A stretch of 38,632 bases of DNA from Chloroflexota bacterium (GTDB lineage Bacteria > Chloroflexota > Dormibacteria > Dormibacterales > Dormibacteraceae). How positions within the stretch are numbered: the stretch's first letter is position 1; every line of letters starts with the position of its first letter. The stretch lies in the NCBI GenBank assembly GCA_005881275.1, contig VBEF01000031.1, forward strand, positions 1 through 38,632, written 5' to 3'. Below the pieces are notes generated by a model that was not told the DNA's origin, did not search any database, and saw only the letters and a program-made list of their open reading frames with translations. Positions 23,940 through 32,470 of the stretch are shown here, one piece after another. The position numbers and the translations under genes are program-made.

Positions 23940-26900
23940 CTCGCCTCCTGCACCACGATCCGATAGGTTGTGCCGGCGAAAGACTCCGGGAAGATGTAGT
24001 CGAGTCCGGCCCAGTTGAAGTCCGGCGGAGCCAGCTCGCGTCCGCCGTAGAGCTCGGCGCCCTGCAGCGCGGGGACGGACCACTCCACGCCGAGCGATCC
24101 GGAGCGCAGGCGTGCCCATCGTCCCTGGACGGCGACCCAGCGGCCCAGCGCGGCGCCGGTGAGCGTCGGCTGTCGATCGGCGGCGAAGTCGTCGAACGCC
24201 GCCGACTGCTCGTTGAGGATCCCGAACTCCGAGTACCCGGGTGCGAGCCAGACCGGCGCGACGCTGATCGTTACGCCGTAGCTGCGGATCGTGTACGTCA
24301 CGGCTATCTCTCCGCGTGAGGCCGTCGGCAGGAACTGGTAGCGGTGAGCAGCGTCGCCGCCAATCTCATCGAGGCGGAAGGTTCGCTTCCAGACTGTGGC
24401 GCCTGCGGTGGAAAGGTCCACGTCATCGAAAGTTCGGGAGTAAACCCAGCCATCGGTGTAGTGGACGATCGGCACGCCGAATCCCATGCCCTCGCCGGCC
24501 GCCACGCTGCTGCCCACGCGCAGTGTCACGCCCTTGGCGAGCGGTGACGTCTTGCCTGCCGCGGGCATGGGCCACATAGAGGCTTCGACTCCTGGGAACA
24601 GCTCCTCGGCGCGGCAGGACGCGCCGACTTCATAGGCGTAAGCGGCCTTGCCGCCGCTCACGTTGTAGCGCGCCTGATCTCCGAGCGCAGTGAACGGCGC
24701 GGTCGCCGATCCGCGGGCGAGGTCGGGGAACACGGTCGTAGCCCGGTAGTAGCTGATGTCTTCGAGAACCAGGGTGCCGACGCCGTGCGATCGCATCCAG
24801 TCCAGCGCTTGACCGCGGTCGGACGGCAAAACCTGTGAGCCCGCGATCTGGTTTGGCGATTTGCCGCTGTAGTAGGCGGCTACGGGCGAGTCGGTGATCA
24901 GCATCCCGGGCGCGCACGAGGATGCGCGGCCGGCCAGTACCAGGCCCGCGTCCTGGGCGGCGAACGCCGAGAAGACCGGGACGAACCCGACGGCGAGCAG
25001 GGCGGCGGCCGCGATCGAGGCCACCCTGACCGCGCGGGCGTATCTGTCGAGGGCCGCCGCAGCGAGCAGCGCGATTGCGGGCAAGGCGGGGTAGAGGTAG
25101 CGGTGGCTGCCGCTGTAGGCGCCCCCCGCGACCAAGCCGAACACTGCGGCGAGGTAGACGAACGACGGTGCGTAAACGAAACGCCACATCGCGGTGTTAT
25201 GGCGGCGCAGCGCGAGCGCGACTCCCACGACGCCGAAGGCGATCAAGGGGAGCGCGGCGATGCCATAGGTCATCGCCAGCTCCGCGAGCCGCGAGAGGGC
25301 GCCGGCCGGAAGACTGCCCCGGGCGGAGGCTGACACCGCTTCTACGGTGCCGCGGGCCACGGAATGACCCGCAGGCGCGAAGCCGAGCTGCAAGAAAACG
25401 AGCACCACCAGAGCGGGCATGGCCCACGCCACCGCCCGCGTGCGCGAGCTGCCGGCCGACCTGGACCGAACCGTCTCGATCACCCCGTACGTCACGGCGG
25501 CCGCGATCCAGATCCAGGCCTTGGTGGATGTCACGCACGCAAGGATTGCAAGCAGTGCCGCGAGCTTCATGCGACCGCGGACCGCGGCCAGCGCGCCGGC
25601 CATAAGGAGCGCGGTCAGCATCGGCTCCACCACCGCCGAACCGGAGGTGAACAGGAACACTGGATTGAGCACGAGCAGGGCGACAGCCAGGCGTGCCTGG
25701 CGCACATTCGGGGCGAGCGTGTAGACGCAGGCCAGCGTGCCGATGCCGAGAGCGGCACCCAGCACCTTCAGCAGGCCCAGCTGCCACAGGCCCGAGACCT
25801 TGAGCACCGCCGCTGCGAGCACCTGGTAGCCGGGCAGCCAGCTGTCCTCCATGCCGAACAATGGGTCGTGCAGGATTCCAGTCGTCGCCAGGTTGGCCGC
25901 GATCAGCCAGTGCCCGTAGCCGTCCTCGAACGGTTCGGGCATCTGCGCAGCGACCACCAGCAAGACGGCCGCGAGCGCGATCAACCCCACCGCGGGCCCG
26001 ATCGCTCGCACGAGAGTGAGAGCTCGGTTGCCCAGGCGGCGAAGGGTCAGCACCTGGAGGAATTCGATCGCGCTGAGGCCGGCTACAACGACAAAGCCGA
26101 GGGCGAAGACGGCGGCGTACACCGCGAGCATCGCCTGCCCCCTGGCGATCGCGAATGGCACGATGGCGAAGGCCCCGAAACCCAGGACAGCCTCCAGCGC
26201 AACGCGGGGGTCACCGGTCCGCACGTATGCCTGATCGCGCCACTCCTGGCCTCGTTGAACGATGCGGTGCTTCGGCGTGCGGACGAAGACGCCGCCACGC
26301 CTGGTGGCGCGGACCATGGCGATCATGGTGTTCAGCGACATCCCGGCGCCCACGACCTGGCACAGCAGTGACGGCAGGCCCATCCACCAACCACGCCCTC
26401 GGCGTGTCTGGGCGACCATGAAGCCGAACCACGGAGACACCGCAACCAGCACGAGGACCATCGAAAAATCGGCCAGCCGTCCTGGAATGCCGAAGCGCGC
26501 TCCGGTCAGAAGCAGGGGCGGGTAGCACATGAGCTGCAGCAGCATCAGCGGTCCGACCGCGTAAGCCAGCAGATGGACGCTTGCCTGCAGCTTTACTGCC
26601 GCAGGGTTGCGGCTGCGAAGGACAGGCACGAGGAGCCTGAACGCGGACTGGAAGCTGCCAGTCGCCCAGCGCGATTGCTGCCGCCGGTACGCGTCGATCG
26701 ATACCGGCAGCTCCTCAGGCACGACCAGGTCTTCGATGTAGGCGGCCTTCCAACCTCGCAGCTGCGCGCGGTAGCTGAGGTCCAGGTCCTCTGTGAGCGT
26801 TCTGGCGCTCCAACCGCCCGCGTCCTGAATCGCTGTTCGGCGCCACACCCCGGCCGTGCCGGTGAAGTTGGTGAAGTAGCCGCGGGCGGATCGCACCGCT

Positions 26901-27490
26901 TGCTCGACCAGGAAATGAAAGTCGATCGCCATCGCCTGTAACCGCGTGAAGAGCGAATAGCCCTCATCGAGATGGCCCCAGCGCGCTTGCGCGAAAGCGA
27001 TCGAGGGATCGTCGAATGCACCGATCGTTCGCCGCAGAAAATCCTGAGGCGGGACAAAGTCGGCGTCGAAGATGGCGATGAACGGCGCCTCCGTTTGTGC
27101 CATGCCGTACGCGAGAGCGCCCGCTTTGAACCCGGCGCGCGTCCCTCGGCGCAGCTGAGTTACGCCGACACCCTTGCGGCGCCACCGCGCGACACGACTG
27201 GCGAGAATGCCGACCGTCTCGTCGTCGGAGTCATCGAGCACCTGGACCTCAAGCCGATCGCGCGGCCAGTCGATTGCGCAGACCGCGTCGATGACACGCT
27301 CGACGACGTAGCGCTCGTTGTAGACGGGGATCTGGATGCAGACGCGTGGCTCGCTGGAACTGATCAGACGCGGGGCCGCGGGGTGACGCAGCCGGAGCGC
27401 GCGCACCGTCAGGTAAAAGAGGTTGAGGCCGAAGGCCAACAGGCACAGGCTCGTCGCCGCCAGGACCGCGACCGCGGTCGAGGCGATCAA
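23936..27490 (-). CDS. Fusion glycosyltransferase: GT2 (cellulose-synthase-like) plus GT-C-like membrane domain
   Basis: 1184 residues in one uninterrupted frame. Residues 1-510 are a processive-type GT2: N-terminal membrane helix, VCIQIPVYNE (50-59), LDDSDD (85-90), FDADF (141-145), TEDLDL (233-238), QQSRW (271-275), then membrane helices and the FVRTPKH element. Residues 515-970 resemble a GT-C/PMT-ArnT-type transferase: an acidic first-loop motif EPFEDGYGHW (Glu522-Asp523), about 9-10 membrane segments, SHRYLYPALPAIALL. Residues 970-1184 are a soluble, beta-rich extracytoplasmic tail. It could make a polyprenyl-linked sugar or glycan inside and transfer it outside. The TTG start (27490) overlaps the upstream TGA; no SD is visible. 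Product unknown. Confidence 0.85.
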   Translation of the reverse strand: MIASTAVAVLAATSLCLLAFGLNLFYLTVRALRLRHPAAPRLISSSEPRVCIQIPVYNERYVVERVIDAVCAIDWPRDRLEVQVLDDSDDETVGILASRVARWRRKGVGVTQLRRGTRAGFKAGALAYGMAQTEAPFIAIFDADFVPPQDFLRRTIGAFDDPSIAFAQARWGHLDEGYSLFTRLQAMAIDFHFLVEQAVRSARGYFTNFTGTAGVWRRTAIQDAGGWSARTLTEDLDLSYRAQLRGWKAAYIEDLVVPEELPVSIDAYRRQQSRWATGSFQSAFRLLVPVLRSRNPAAVKLQASVHLLAYAVGPLMLLQLMCYPPLLLTGARFGIPGRLADFSMVLVLVAVSPWFGFMVAQTRRGRGWWMGLPSLLCQVVGAGMSLNTMIAMVRATRRGGVFVRTPKHRIVQRGQEWRDQAYVRTGDPRVALEAVLGFGAFAIVPFAIARGQAMLAVYAAVFALGFVVVAGLSAIEFLQVLTLRRLGNRALTLVRAIGPAVGLIALAAVLLVVAAQMPEPFEDGYGHWLIAANLATTGILHDPLFGMEDSWLPGYQVLAAAVLKVSGLWQLGLLKVLGAALGIGTLACVYTLAPNVRQARLAVALLVLNPVFLFTSGSAVVEPMLTALLMAGALAAVRGRMKLAALLAILACVTSTKAWIWIAAAVTYGVIETVRSRSAGSSRTRAVAWAMPALVVLVFLQLGFAPAGHSVARGTVEAVSASARGSLPAGALSRLAELAMTYGIAALPLIAFGVVGVALALRRHNTAMWRFVYAPSFVYLAAVFGLVAGGAYSGSHRYLYPALPAIALLAAAALDRYARAVRVASIAAAALLAVGFVPVFSAFAAQDAGLVLAGRASSCAPGMLITDSPVAAYYSGKSPNQIAGSQVLPSDRGQALDWMRSHGVGTLVLEDISYYRATTVFPDLARGSATAPFTALGDQARYNVSGGKAAYAYEVGASCRAEELFPGVEASMWPMPAAGKTSPLAKGVTLRVGSSVAAGEGMGFGVPIVHYTDGWVYSRTFDDVDLSTAGATVWKRTFRLDEIGGDAAHRYQFLPTASRGEIAVTYTIRSYGVTISVAPVWLAPGYSEFGILNEQSAAFDDFAADRQPTLTGAALGRWVAVQGRWARLRSGSLGVEWSVPALQGAELYGGRELAPPDFNWAGLDYIFPESFAGTTYRIVVQEAR

Positions 27491-28413
27491 CGTGAGTCGA
27501 AGAGGGCATACGGCCGCATCGTCGAGCGCACGTAAGCCACACGCGCAAGCGCATCGGGGTGGTGGCGCCGCGTCCACTGCATGTAGCGCCAGGCCATTTC
27601 GCCGAGGTGTCGCGCGGGGGTGTCGAGAAATCCGGGAAAGAGCATTTTCGGCAGACGCACAGCCGGGCCATCCATGAGCAGCGGCGCATCGCGTTGCGCG
27701 AGCTGCGGAAAGTGGTCGAGCAACCCGGGATTTCCGTCGATGATCTCGTCGACCGCATCGATTCCGAACACCGGCTCCGCGACCAAAAGCTCGAAGGCCA
27801 TGTCCTCGTCGAGTCTTTGCAGCGGACGGCACTGCGACGACTCGAGGATGAGGTTCGCGGTCATAAGCCGCGGGGCGATGGGCCGTCGGCTGAGGTCGTC
27901 AATCGGCTTGGAGCGATGCCCCAGCGCGTGGAGAATCCCGAGGAAGTTGACCACGACATAAGCCAGATGTCGGTGGCCGTCGTCGACGATCAGGTTGAGA
28001 TCGACATCGTCGGTCGCTCGAAAGCCGCCGCTCGCAAGCGAGCCGGCTATTGACACGCTCCTGATGAAGGGGGCGATCGCAACCAGCCGCCGGACGAAGG
28101 CCAGCGTCAGGTCAATGTACCGACCCGAATCGGCCTCGTGCGTCTGGGACCTGCTCCGGATTTCGCCGACCCTGCTGTGCGAGTCACGTTCGATGACCAG
28201 GCCTTCAGCGATGGCAAGATCGGGGCTTGCGGCGACGGCACGCCGGATCTGGTCCGCAGACACCGAGCCGCCAAGGCAAAGCTCCGCCAGGCGGGTAACC
28301 GGCAGGGCGTAGCCGCGCCGTCGAAGCAGGGCCACCGTGCGACCAACTCGATCCAGCGCCGCGGTCGAGTTCGCGTCCAGATACTCGACAGCCACCTGCT
28401 GGGATACAGCCAA
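27487..28413 (-). CDS. Pol-beta-type nucleotidyltransferase-domain protein
   Basis: 308 residues. The centre has the minimal nucleotidyltransferase signature AGSLASGGFRATDDVDLN (Gly124-Ser125, Asp136, Asp138). The N-terminal 90 residues are helical (ALPVTRLAELCLGG...); the C-terminal half includes LLDHFPQLAQRDAPLL and a helical tail. Substrate unknown; it could adenylylate or uridylylate a sugar or protein used by the enzymes downstream. Start TTG 28413 or GTG 28395, neither with a clear SD. Its stop overlaps the start of the fusion glycosyltransferase (TTGA), making it the first gene of the leftward operon. It is divergent from the P5C dehydrogenase with 69 bp between. Confidence 0.8.
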   Translation of the reverse strand: MAVSQQVAVEYLDANSTAALDRVGRTVALLRRRGYALPVTRLAELCLGGSVSADQIRRAVAASPDLAIAEGLVIERDSHSRVGEIRSRSQTHEADSGRYIDLTLAFVRRLVAIAPFIRSVSIAGSLASGGFRATDDVDLNLIVDDGHRHLAYVVVNFLGILHALGHRSKPIDDLSRRPIAPRLMTANLILESSQCRPLQRLDEDMAFELLVAEPVFGIDAVDEIIDGNPGLLDHFPQLAQRDAPLLMDGPAVRLPKMLFPGFLDTPARHLGEMAWRYMQWTRRHHPDALARVAYVRSTMRPYALFDSR

Positions 28414-28482
28414 GGGTTACGTCGGCACCCCGTTTGGCGCATCATCGAACCTGGCGCAGCAACACACAAGCGGAGGAAGCAG

Positions 28483-30135
28483 ATGACCGCCGACGGACAT
28501 TTTCAGGTCCCGCAGCCGACCAACGAACCGGTTCGCTCCTACTCCGCCGCCGACCCCCACCGCAAACCCCTGAAGGCCCGCCTGGCCGAGCTGACGGACG
28601 CCCGGACCGAGGTACCGATGCAGATCGGCGGCGAGCGGCGATGGGGAGCATCGCGCGGCGATATCCGCTGCCCGCACCGGCACGAGCTCGCGATCGCGGA
28701 GTACGCAGTTGGAGGCGCCAAGGACATCGACGATGCGATCAACGCTGCGCTCGCAGCGCGAAAGATGTGGGCCGCGACCTCGTTCCACGACCGCGCGGCC
28801 GTGCTGCTGCGTGCCGCTGCCCTGCTCGCTGGCCCGTGGCGCGACACGATCAATGCCGCGACGATGCTGGGGCAATCGAAGACGGTCCACCAGGCCGAGA
28901 TCGACGCGGCCTGCGAAACCATCGATTTCTGGCGCTACAACGCGTTCTTCGCGGACCAGCTGCTCCGCAACCAGCCGTACAACGACGGAACGGCTTGGAA
29001 TCGCATGGAGTACCGGCCGCTGGAGGGTTTCATCTTTGCGGTCAGCCCTTTCAACTTCACGTCGATCGCAGGCAACCTTCCGACCGCGCCGATGCTGATG
29101 GGCAACACCGTGGTGTTCAAGCCGGCGACGCAAACCCTGCTCGTGAGCCATTTCCTCATGGAGCTGCTGCTCGAGGCCGGGATGCCGCCGGGCGTGATCA
29201 ACATGGTCAGCGGCAGCGCGTCCGAGATCTCGGACAAGGTGCTGAACCATCGCGAGCTGGCGGGCATCCACTTCACCGGCTCGACCCAGGTTTTCCAGAA
29301 CATGTGGCGCGAGGTCGGTCAGAACATCGACCGGTACCGGACGTACCCGCGGCTGGTGGGGGAGACGGGTGGCAAGGATTTCGTGATGGCTCACGAGTCC
29401 GCGGACGCTGAGGCGCTGCGCACGGCGCTGGTGCGCGGTGCCTTCGAGTACCAGGGCCAGAAATGCTCCGCCGCGTCGCGCGCCTACATCCCGCAGTCGA
29501 TGTGGAAGACGATGAAGTCCGAGCTGGTCGACATCGTGGAGGCGATCCCGCAAGGCGACGTCGCCGACTTCCGCAACTTCATGGGCGCCGTGATCGACGG
29601 CCGCGCCTACGCGAATCACATGAACGCGATCGAATACGCGCGCAAGCAGGAGAGCGCGAAAGTCATCGCCGGCGGCAAGGGTGACGACAAGGTCGGATGG
29701 TTCATCCGTCCGACGGTCATCGAGACCACCGACCCTGACTTCAAGCTTCTCCGCGAGGAGCTCTTCGGGCCGATCTTGACGGTCTACCCGTACGCGGACG
29801 GCAAGTTCGACGAGACTCTCGACCTGTGCGACCGGACGAGTCCCTACGGACTCACCGGCGCGGTATTCGCGACTGATAGGCAGGCCATCCGCAAGGCCTC
29901 GGAGAAGCTGGTCAACGCCGCCGGGAACTTCTATATCAACGACAAGCCGACCGGCGCGGTCGTGGGCCTTCAGCCGTTCGGAGGCGCCCGCGCCTCCGGC
30001 ACCAATGACAAGGCCGGGTCATTCCTGAACCTGATCCGCTGGGTGAGCCCGCGGATCATCAAAGAGACGTATGCGCCGCCCACCAACCACCGCTACCCAT
30101 ATATGGAAGACGACCACGAGCGAGGGGCGCTCTAA
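28483..30135 (+). CDS. pruA: L-glutamate gamma-semialdehyde (P5C) dehydrogenase
   Basis: 550 residues, the usual length of the stand-alone enzyme that oxidises glutamate semialdehyde to glutamate with NAD in proline breakdown. Seen: EGFIFAVSPFNFTSIAGNLP (181-200), HFTGSTQVF (263-271), general base in LVGETGGKDF (Glu294), nucleophile in YQGQKCSAASR (Cys328), and PFGGARASGTNDKAG near the C-terminus. GGAGGA precedes ATG 28483 at ideal spacing; the longer open frame upstream is not coding. The partner proline dehydrogenase is not in the window. The broken crotonase frame overlaps its last 65 bp. Confidence 0.95.
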   Translation: MTADGHFQVPQPTNEPVRSYSAADPHRKPLKARLAELTDARTEVPMQIGGERRWGASRGDIRCPHRHELAIAEYAVGGAKDIDDAINAALAARKMWAATSFHDRAAVLLRAAALLAGPWRDTINAATMLGQSKTVHQAEIDAACETIDFWRYNAFFADQLLRNQPYNDGTAWNRMEYRPLEGFIFAVSPFNFTSIAGNLPTAPMLMGNTVVFKPATQTLLVSHFLMELLLEAGMPPGVINMVSGSASEISDKVLNHRELAGIHFTGSTQVFQNMWREVGQNIDRYRTYPRLVGETGGKDFVMAHESADAEALRTALVRGAFEYQGQKCSAASRAYIPQSMWKTMKSELVDIVEAIPQGDVADFRNFMGAVIDGRAYANHMNAIEYARKQESAKVIAGGKGDDKVGWFIRPTVIETTDPDFKLLREELFGPILTVYPYADGKFDETLDLCDRTSPYGLTGAVFATDRQAIRKASEKLVNAAGNFYINDKPTGAVVGLQPFGGARASGTNDKAGSFLNLIRWVSPRIIKETYAPPTNHRYPYMEDDHERGAL

Positions 30136-30538
30136 GACGGTCCGCAGCGGGGTCGATGGGGCGGTCCTCACCGTCACCATCGACCGGCCCGAGGTCCGCA
30201 ACGCCGTCGACTCCGACACCGCCGCGGCCTCGGCGGAGAGCTTTGCCCGGTTCGAATCGGACCCGCGGCTTGCCGTCGCGGTGCTCACCGGCGCCGAAGG
30301 GACGTTTTGCGCCGGCTTCGACCTGAAAGCCCTTGCCGCGGGCTCGGGGAACCGCCTTAGCGAGGTCGGCGACGGCCCGATGGGGCCGACCCGCATGTCT
30401 TTGAGCAAACCGGTGGTCGCGGCGATCGAGGGCTACGCCGTGGCCGGTGGGCTCGAGCTGGCGTTGTGGTGCGATCTGCGCGTCGCCGCACGCAACGCCA
30501 CGCTCGGGGTGTTCAACAGCATGAGGTCGAGCAGTTGA
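30071..30538 (+). pseudogene. Enoyl-CoA hydratase/isomerase (crotonase), C-terminus deleted
   Basis: 155 codons. From about residue 22 it reads as a clear crotonase N-terminal half: AVLTVTIDRPEVRNAVD, AEGTFCAGFDLKAL (oxyanion-hole region), KPVVAAIEGYAVAGGLELAL, WCDLRVAARNATLGVF. A whole family member is about 250-260 residues; here homology stops after LGVF and the frame ends six codons later (NSMRSSS). The trimer-forming C-terminal half and one catalytic acid region are missing, so activity is unlikely. The only available start, ATG 30071, lies inside pruA. The break coincides with the tail of another gene (30511-30588), implying an internal deletion. Confidence 0.8.
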
Positions 30539-30588
30539 GCACGATGCTGCGGCGGCTGCTCAAAAACGCCCGGAATCTGAATAGGTAA
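30511..30588 (+). pseudogene. C-terminal remnant of a probable MarR-type regulator
   Basis: In a different frame from the crotonase, codons from about 30511 to TAA 30586-30588 read VQQHEVEQLSTMLRRLLKN and then six further residues. This is like the last helix of MarR-family regulators (E-x-L-x-x-LLRRLL). It ends 29 bp before the ABC exporter start, where such regulators usually sit. No start codon, SD or rest of the gene is present. I infer a deletion that joined the crotonase to this tail. Confidence 0.5.
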
Positions 30589-30617
30589 GACTGGAAGATG
30601 GCTCAGGAGGTGAGGGC

Positions 30618-31604
30618 GTGACGGACACCGTGATCGAGGCCAAGGGCCTCGTCAAGAAATATGGCGACCTCGTTGCGGTCGCGGGCATCGACCTGGAGGT
30701 TCGCGCGGGCGAGATCTTCGGATTTCTCGGACCGAACGGTGCCGGCAAGTCGACCACGATCTCGATGCTGTGCACGCTGCTTACCCCGACCGCCGGGGTC
30801 GCGCGCGTGGCAGGCATCGACGTCGTCCACGACCCTGCCGCAGTCAGGCAGCGCATCGGGCTCGTATTTCAGGATCCATCGCTCGATGAGCAGCTGACCG
30901 GCCGCGAGAACCTCGAGTTTCACGCGTTCGTGTACAGCGTCCCGGCGCCAGACCGGCGACGGCGCATCGACGAGATGCTCAATCTGCTGCAGCTTGCCGA
31001 CCGCGCGGCCTCGCCTGTCAAGACTTACTCGGGCGGAATGAAGCGGCGCCTGGAGATTGCCCGCGGCATGCTGCATCAGCCGCAGATCCTTTTCCTCGAC
31101 GAGCCGACGCTCGGCCTCGACCCGCAGACGCGAAAGAGCATCTGGACGCACCTCAACGAGCTGCGCAGCGCCAAGGGCGTGACGATCTTCATGACGACCC
31201 ACTACATGGACGAGGCCGAGTATTGCGACCGGATCGCGATCATCGACCGAGGCAAGATCGTCGCCCTCGGCACCCCGGAGGAGCTGAAGCAGATGGTGGG
31301 GGGAGACGTCGTGACGATCACCTCGACGCAGCCTGACGACGCGGCGCGCGAGATCAACACGCTGTTGGGTGTCACAGCGACGCGTGACAACGGCAGCCTG
31401 CGCATGGAGGTGCCCGATGGCAAGGCATTCGTGCCGCGACTCGTGCGCGAGCTCAGCGCGCCAGTCGACACGGTGTCCCTGCGCCGGCCGAGCCTGGACG
31501 ACGTTTTCCTGAAGCTGACGGGTCGGGCCATCCGCGAGGAGGAGGTCAGCTCGAGGGACTGGAACCGTGCGCTGGCGAGCCGCTGGATGGGGCGACGCAG
31601 ATGA
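30618..31604 (+). CDS. ABC exporter ATP-binding subunit, DrrA-like
   Basis: 328 residues. Walker A GPNGAGKST (38-46), Q-loop VFQDPSLDEQLTG, signature YSGGMKRRLEIARG, Walker B ILFLDEPTLGLD, and H-loop TTHYMDEAEYCD are all intact. The C-terminal 90-residue extension (VTITSTQPDDAAREIN..., SLDDVFLKLTGRAIR) is typical of the daunorubicin-resistance DrrA group exporting drugs, lipids or polysaccharides. GTG 30618 has AGGAGG 7 nt upstream. Its stop overlaps the permease ATG (ATGA). The substrate is unknown. Confidence 0.93.
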   Translation: MTDTVIEAKGLVKKYGDLVAVAGIDLEVRAGEIFGFLGPNGAGKSTTISMLCTLLTPTAGVARVAGIDVVHDPAAVRQRIGLVFQDPSLDEQLTGRENLEFHAFVYSVPAPDRRRRIDEMLNLLQLADRAASPVKTYSGGMKRRLEIARGMLHQPQILFLDEPTLGLDPQTRKSIWTHLNELRSAKGVTIFMTTHYMDEAEYCDRIAIIDRGKIVALGTPEELKQMVGGDVVTITSTQPDDAAREINTLLGVTATRDNGSLRMEVPDGKAFVPRLVRELSAPVDTVSLRRPSLDDVFLKLTGRAIREEEVSSRDWNRALASRWMGRRR

Positions 31605-32470
31605 CTGTGGAAACGGCAGCGCCCACCATCGCCACGGCGCCGGCCGCGCCGATCGACACGCGCATGGCGAGCCTTCGGGCGATCTACATCATCTGGTACC
31701 GCGACATCCTTCGCTACTGGCGCGACCGCTGGCGCCTCGTCGCGTCGCTCGCGCAGCCGCTCCTGTTCCTGGTGGTCTTCGGCTCCGGCCTCAGCTCGTC
31801 GTTGGGCGGAGCGTTCGGGCGTGGGAGCGGGATCTCCTACATCCAGTTCATGTATCCCGGCATCATCGGCATGTCCATCCTGTTCACCGCGATCTTCGGA
31901 GCGATGTCGATCGTCTGGGATCGCGAGTTCGGATTCCTCAAAGAGGTCCTCGTGGCGCCCATCGACCGCTGGGCGGTCGCCGTCGGCAAGGCGCTTGGGG
32001 GCACAACGCAGGCGATGATCCAGGGCTTGATACTGCTCGTGCTCGCGCCGTTCGTCGGCGTGAAGCTGAGCGTGCTCACCGTGGTCGAGCTTGTCCCCCT
32101 TGCCGCGGTGCTCGCGTTCGGGCTCGCGTCGTTCGGCGTCGCTATCGCTTCGATGATGAAGTCGCTGCAGGGCTTCCAGGTCGTGATGAACTTCCTGATG
32201 ATGCCGATGTTCTTTCTGTCGGGAGCGTTGTTTCCACTGACCAACCTGCCCGGTTGGATGACAGTGTTGACCAGGATCGACCCCGCTTCCTACGGAATCG
32301 ATCCGATCCGGCGCGTGGCGCTTTCCAACTCAGGGCTGCCCAACGTCAACAGCCTCGGGTTGACGATCGGTGGCCAGGTGCTCTCGATCCCGATGGAGGC
32401 CGGGATCATGCTGGCGTTCGGCGTCGTGCTGCTCGGCGTCGCGGTTGTCATGTTTGAGCGCCGCGACTGA
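31601..32470 (+). CDS. ABC exporter permease subunit, DrrB-like (ABC-2 type)
   Basis: 289 residues with about six membrane segments (RLVASLAQPLLFLVVFGSGL, YPGIIGMSILFTAIFGAMSI, IQGLILLVLAPFVGV, VPLAAVLAFGLASFGVAIASMM, VVMNFLMMPMFFLSGALFPL, and a last one at MEAGIMLAFGVVLLGVAVVMF). FLSGALFPLTNLPGWM is the usual ABC-2 signature. It pairs with the ATPase through an ATGA overlap. Its last 141 bp are antisense to the end of the GT87-like gene on the other strand. Confidence 0.92.
   Translation: MTVETAAPTIATAPAAPIDTRMASLRAIYIIWYRDILRYWRDRWRLVASLAQPLLFLVVFGSGLSSSLGGAFGRGSGISYIQFMYPGIIGMSILFTAIFGAMSIVWDREFGFLKEVLVAPIDRWAVAVGKALGGTTQAMIQGLILLVLAPFVGVKLSVLTVVELVPLAAVLAFGLASFGVAIASMMKSLQGFQVVMNFLMMPMFFLSGALFPLTNLPGWMTVLTRIDPASYGIDPIRRVALSNSGLPNVNSLGLTIGGQVLSIPMEAGIMLAFGVVLLGVAVVMFERRD

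Noticed and set aside
27491..27832. N-terminal extension of the fusion glycosyltransferase
   Set aside because: It lies inside the nucleotidyltransferase gene in another frame and is Arg/Cys/Ala-rich; the membrane helix starts right after TTG 27490.
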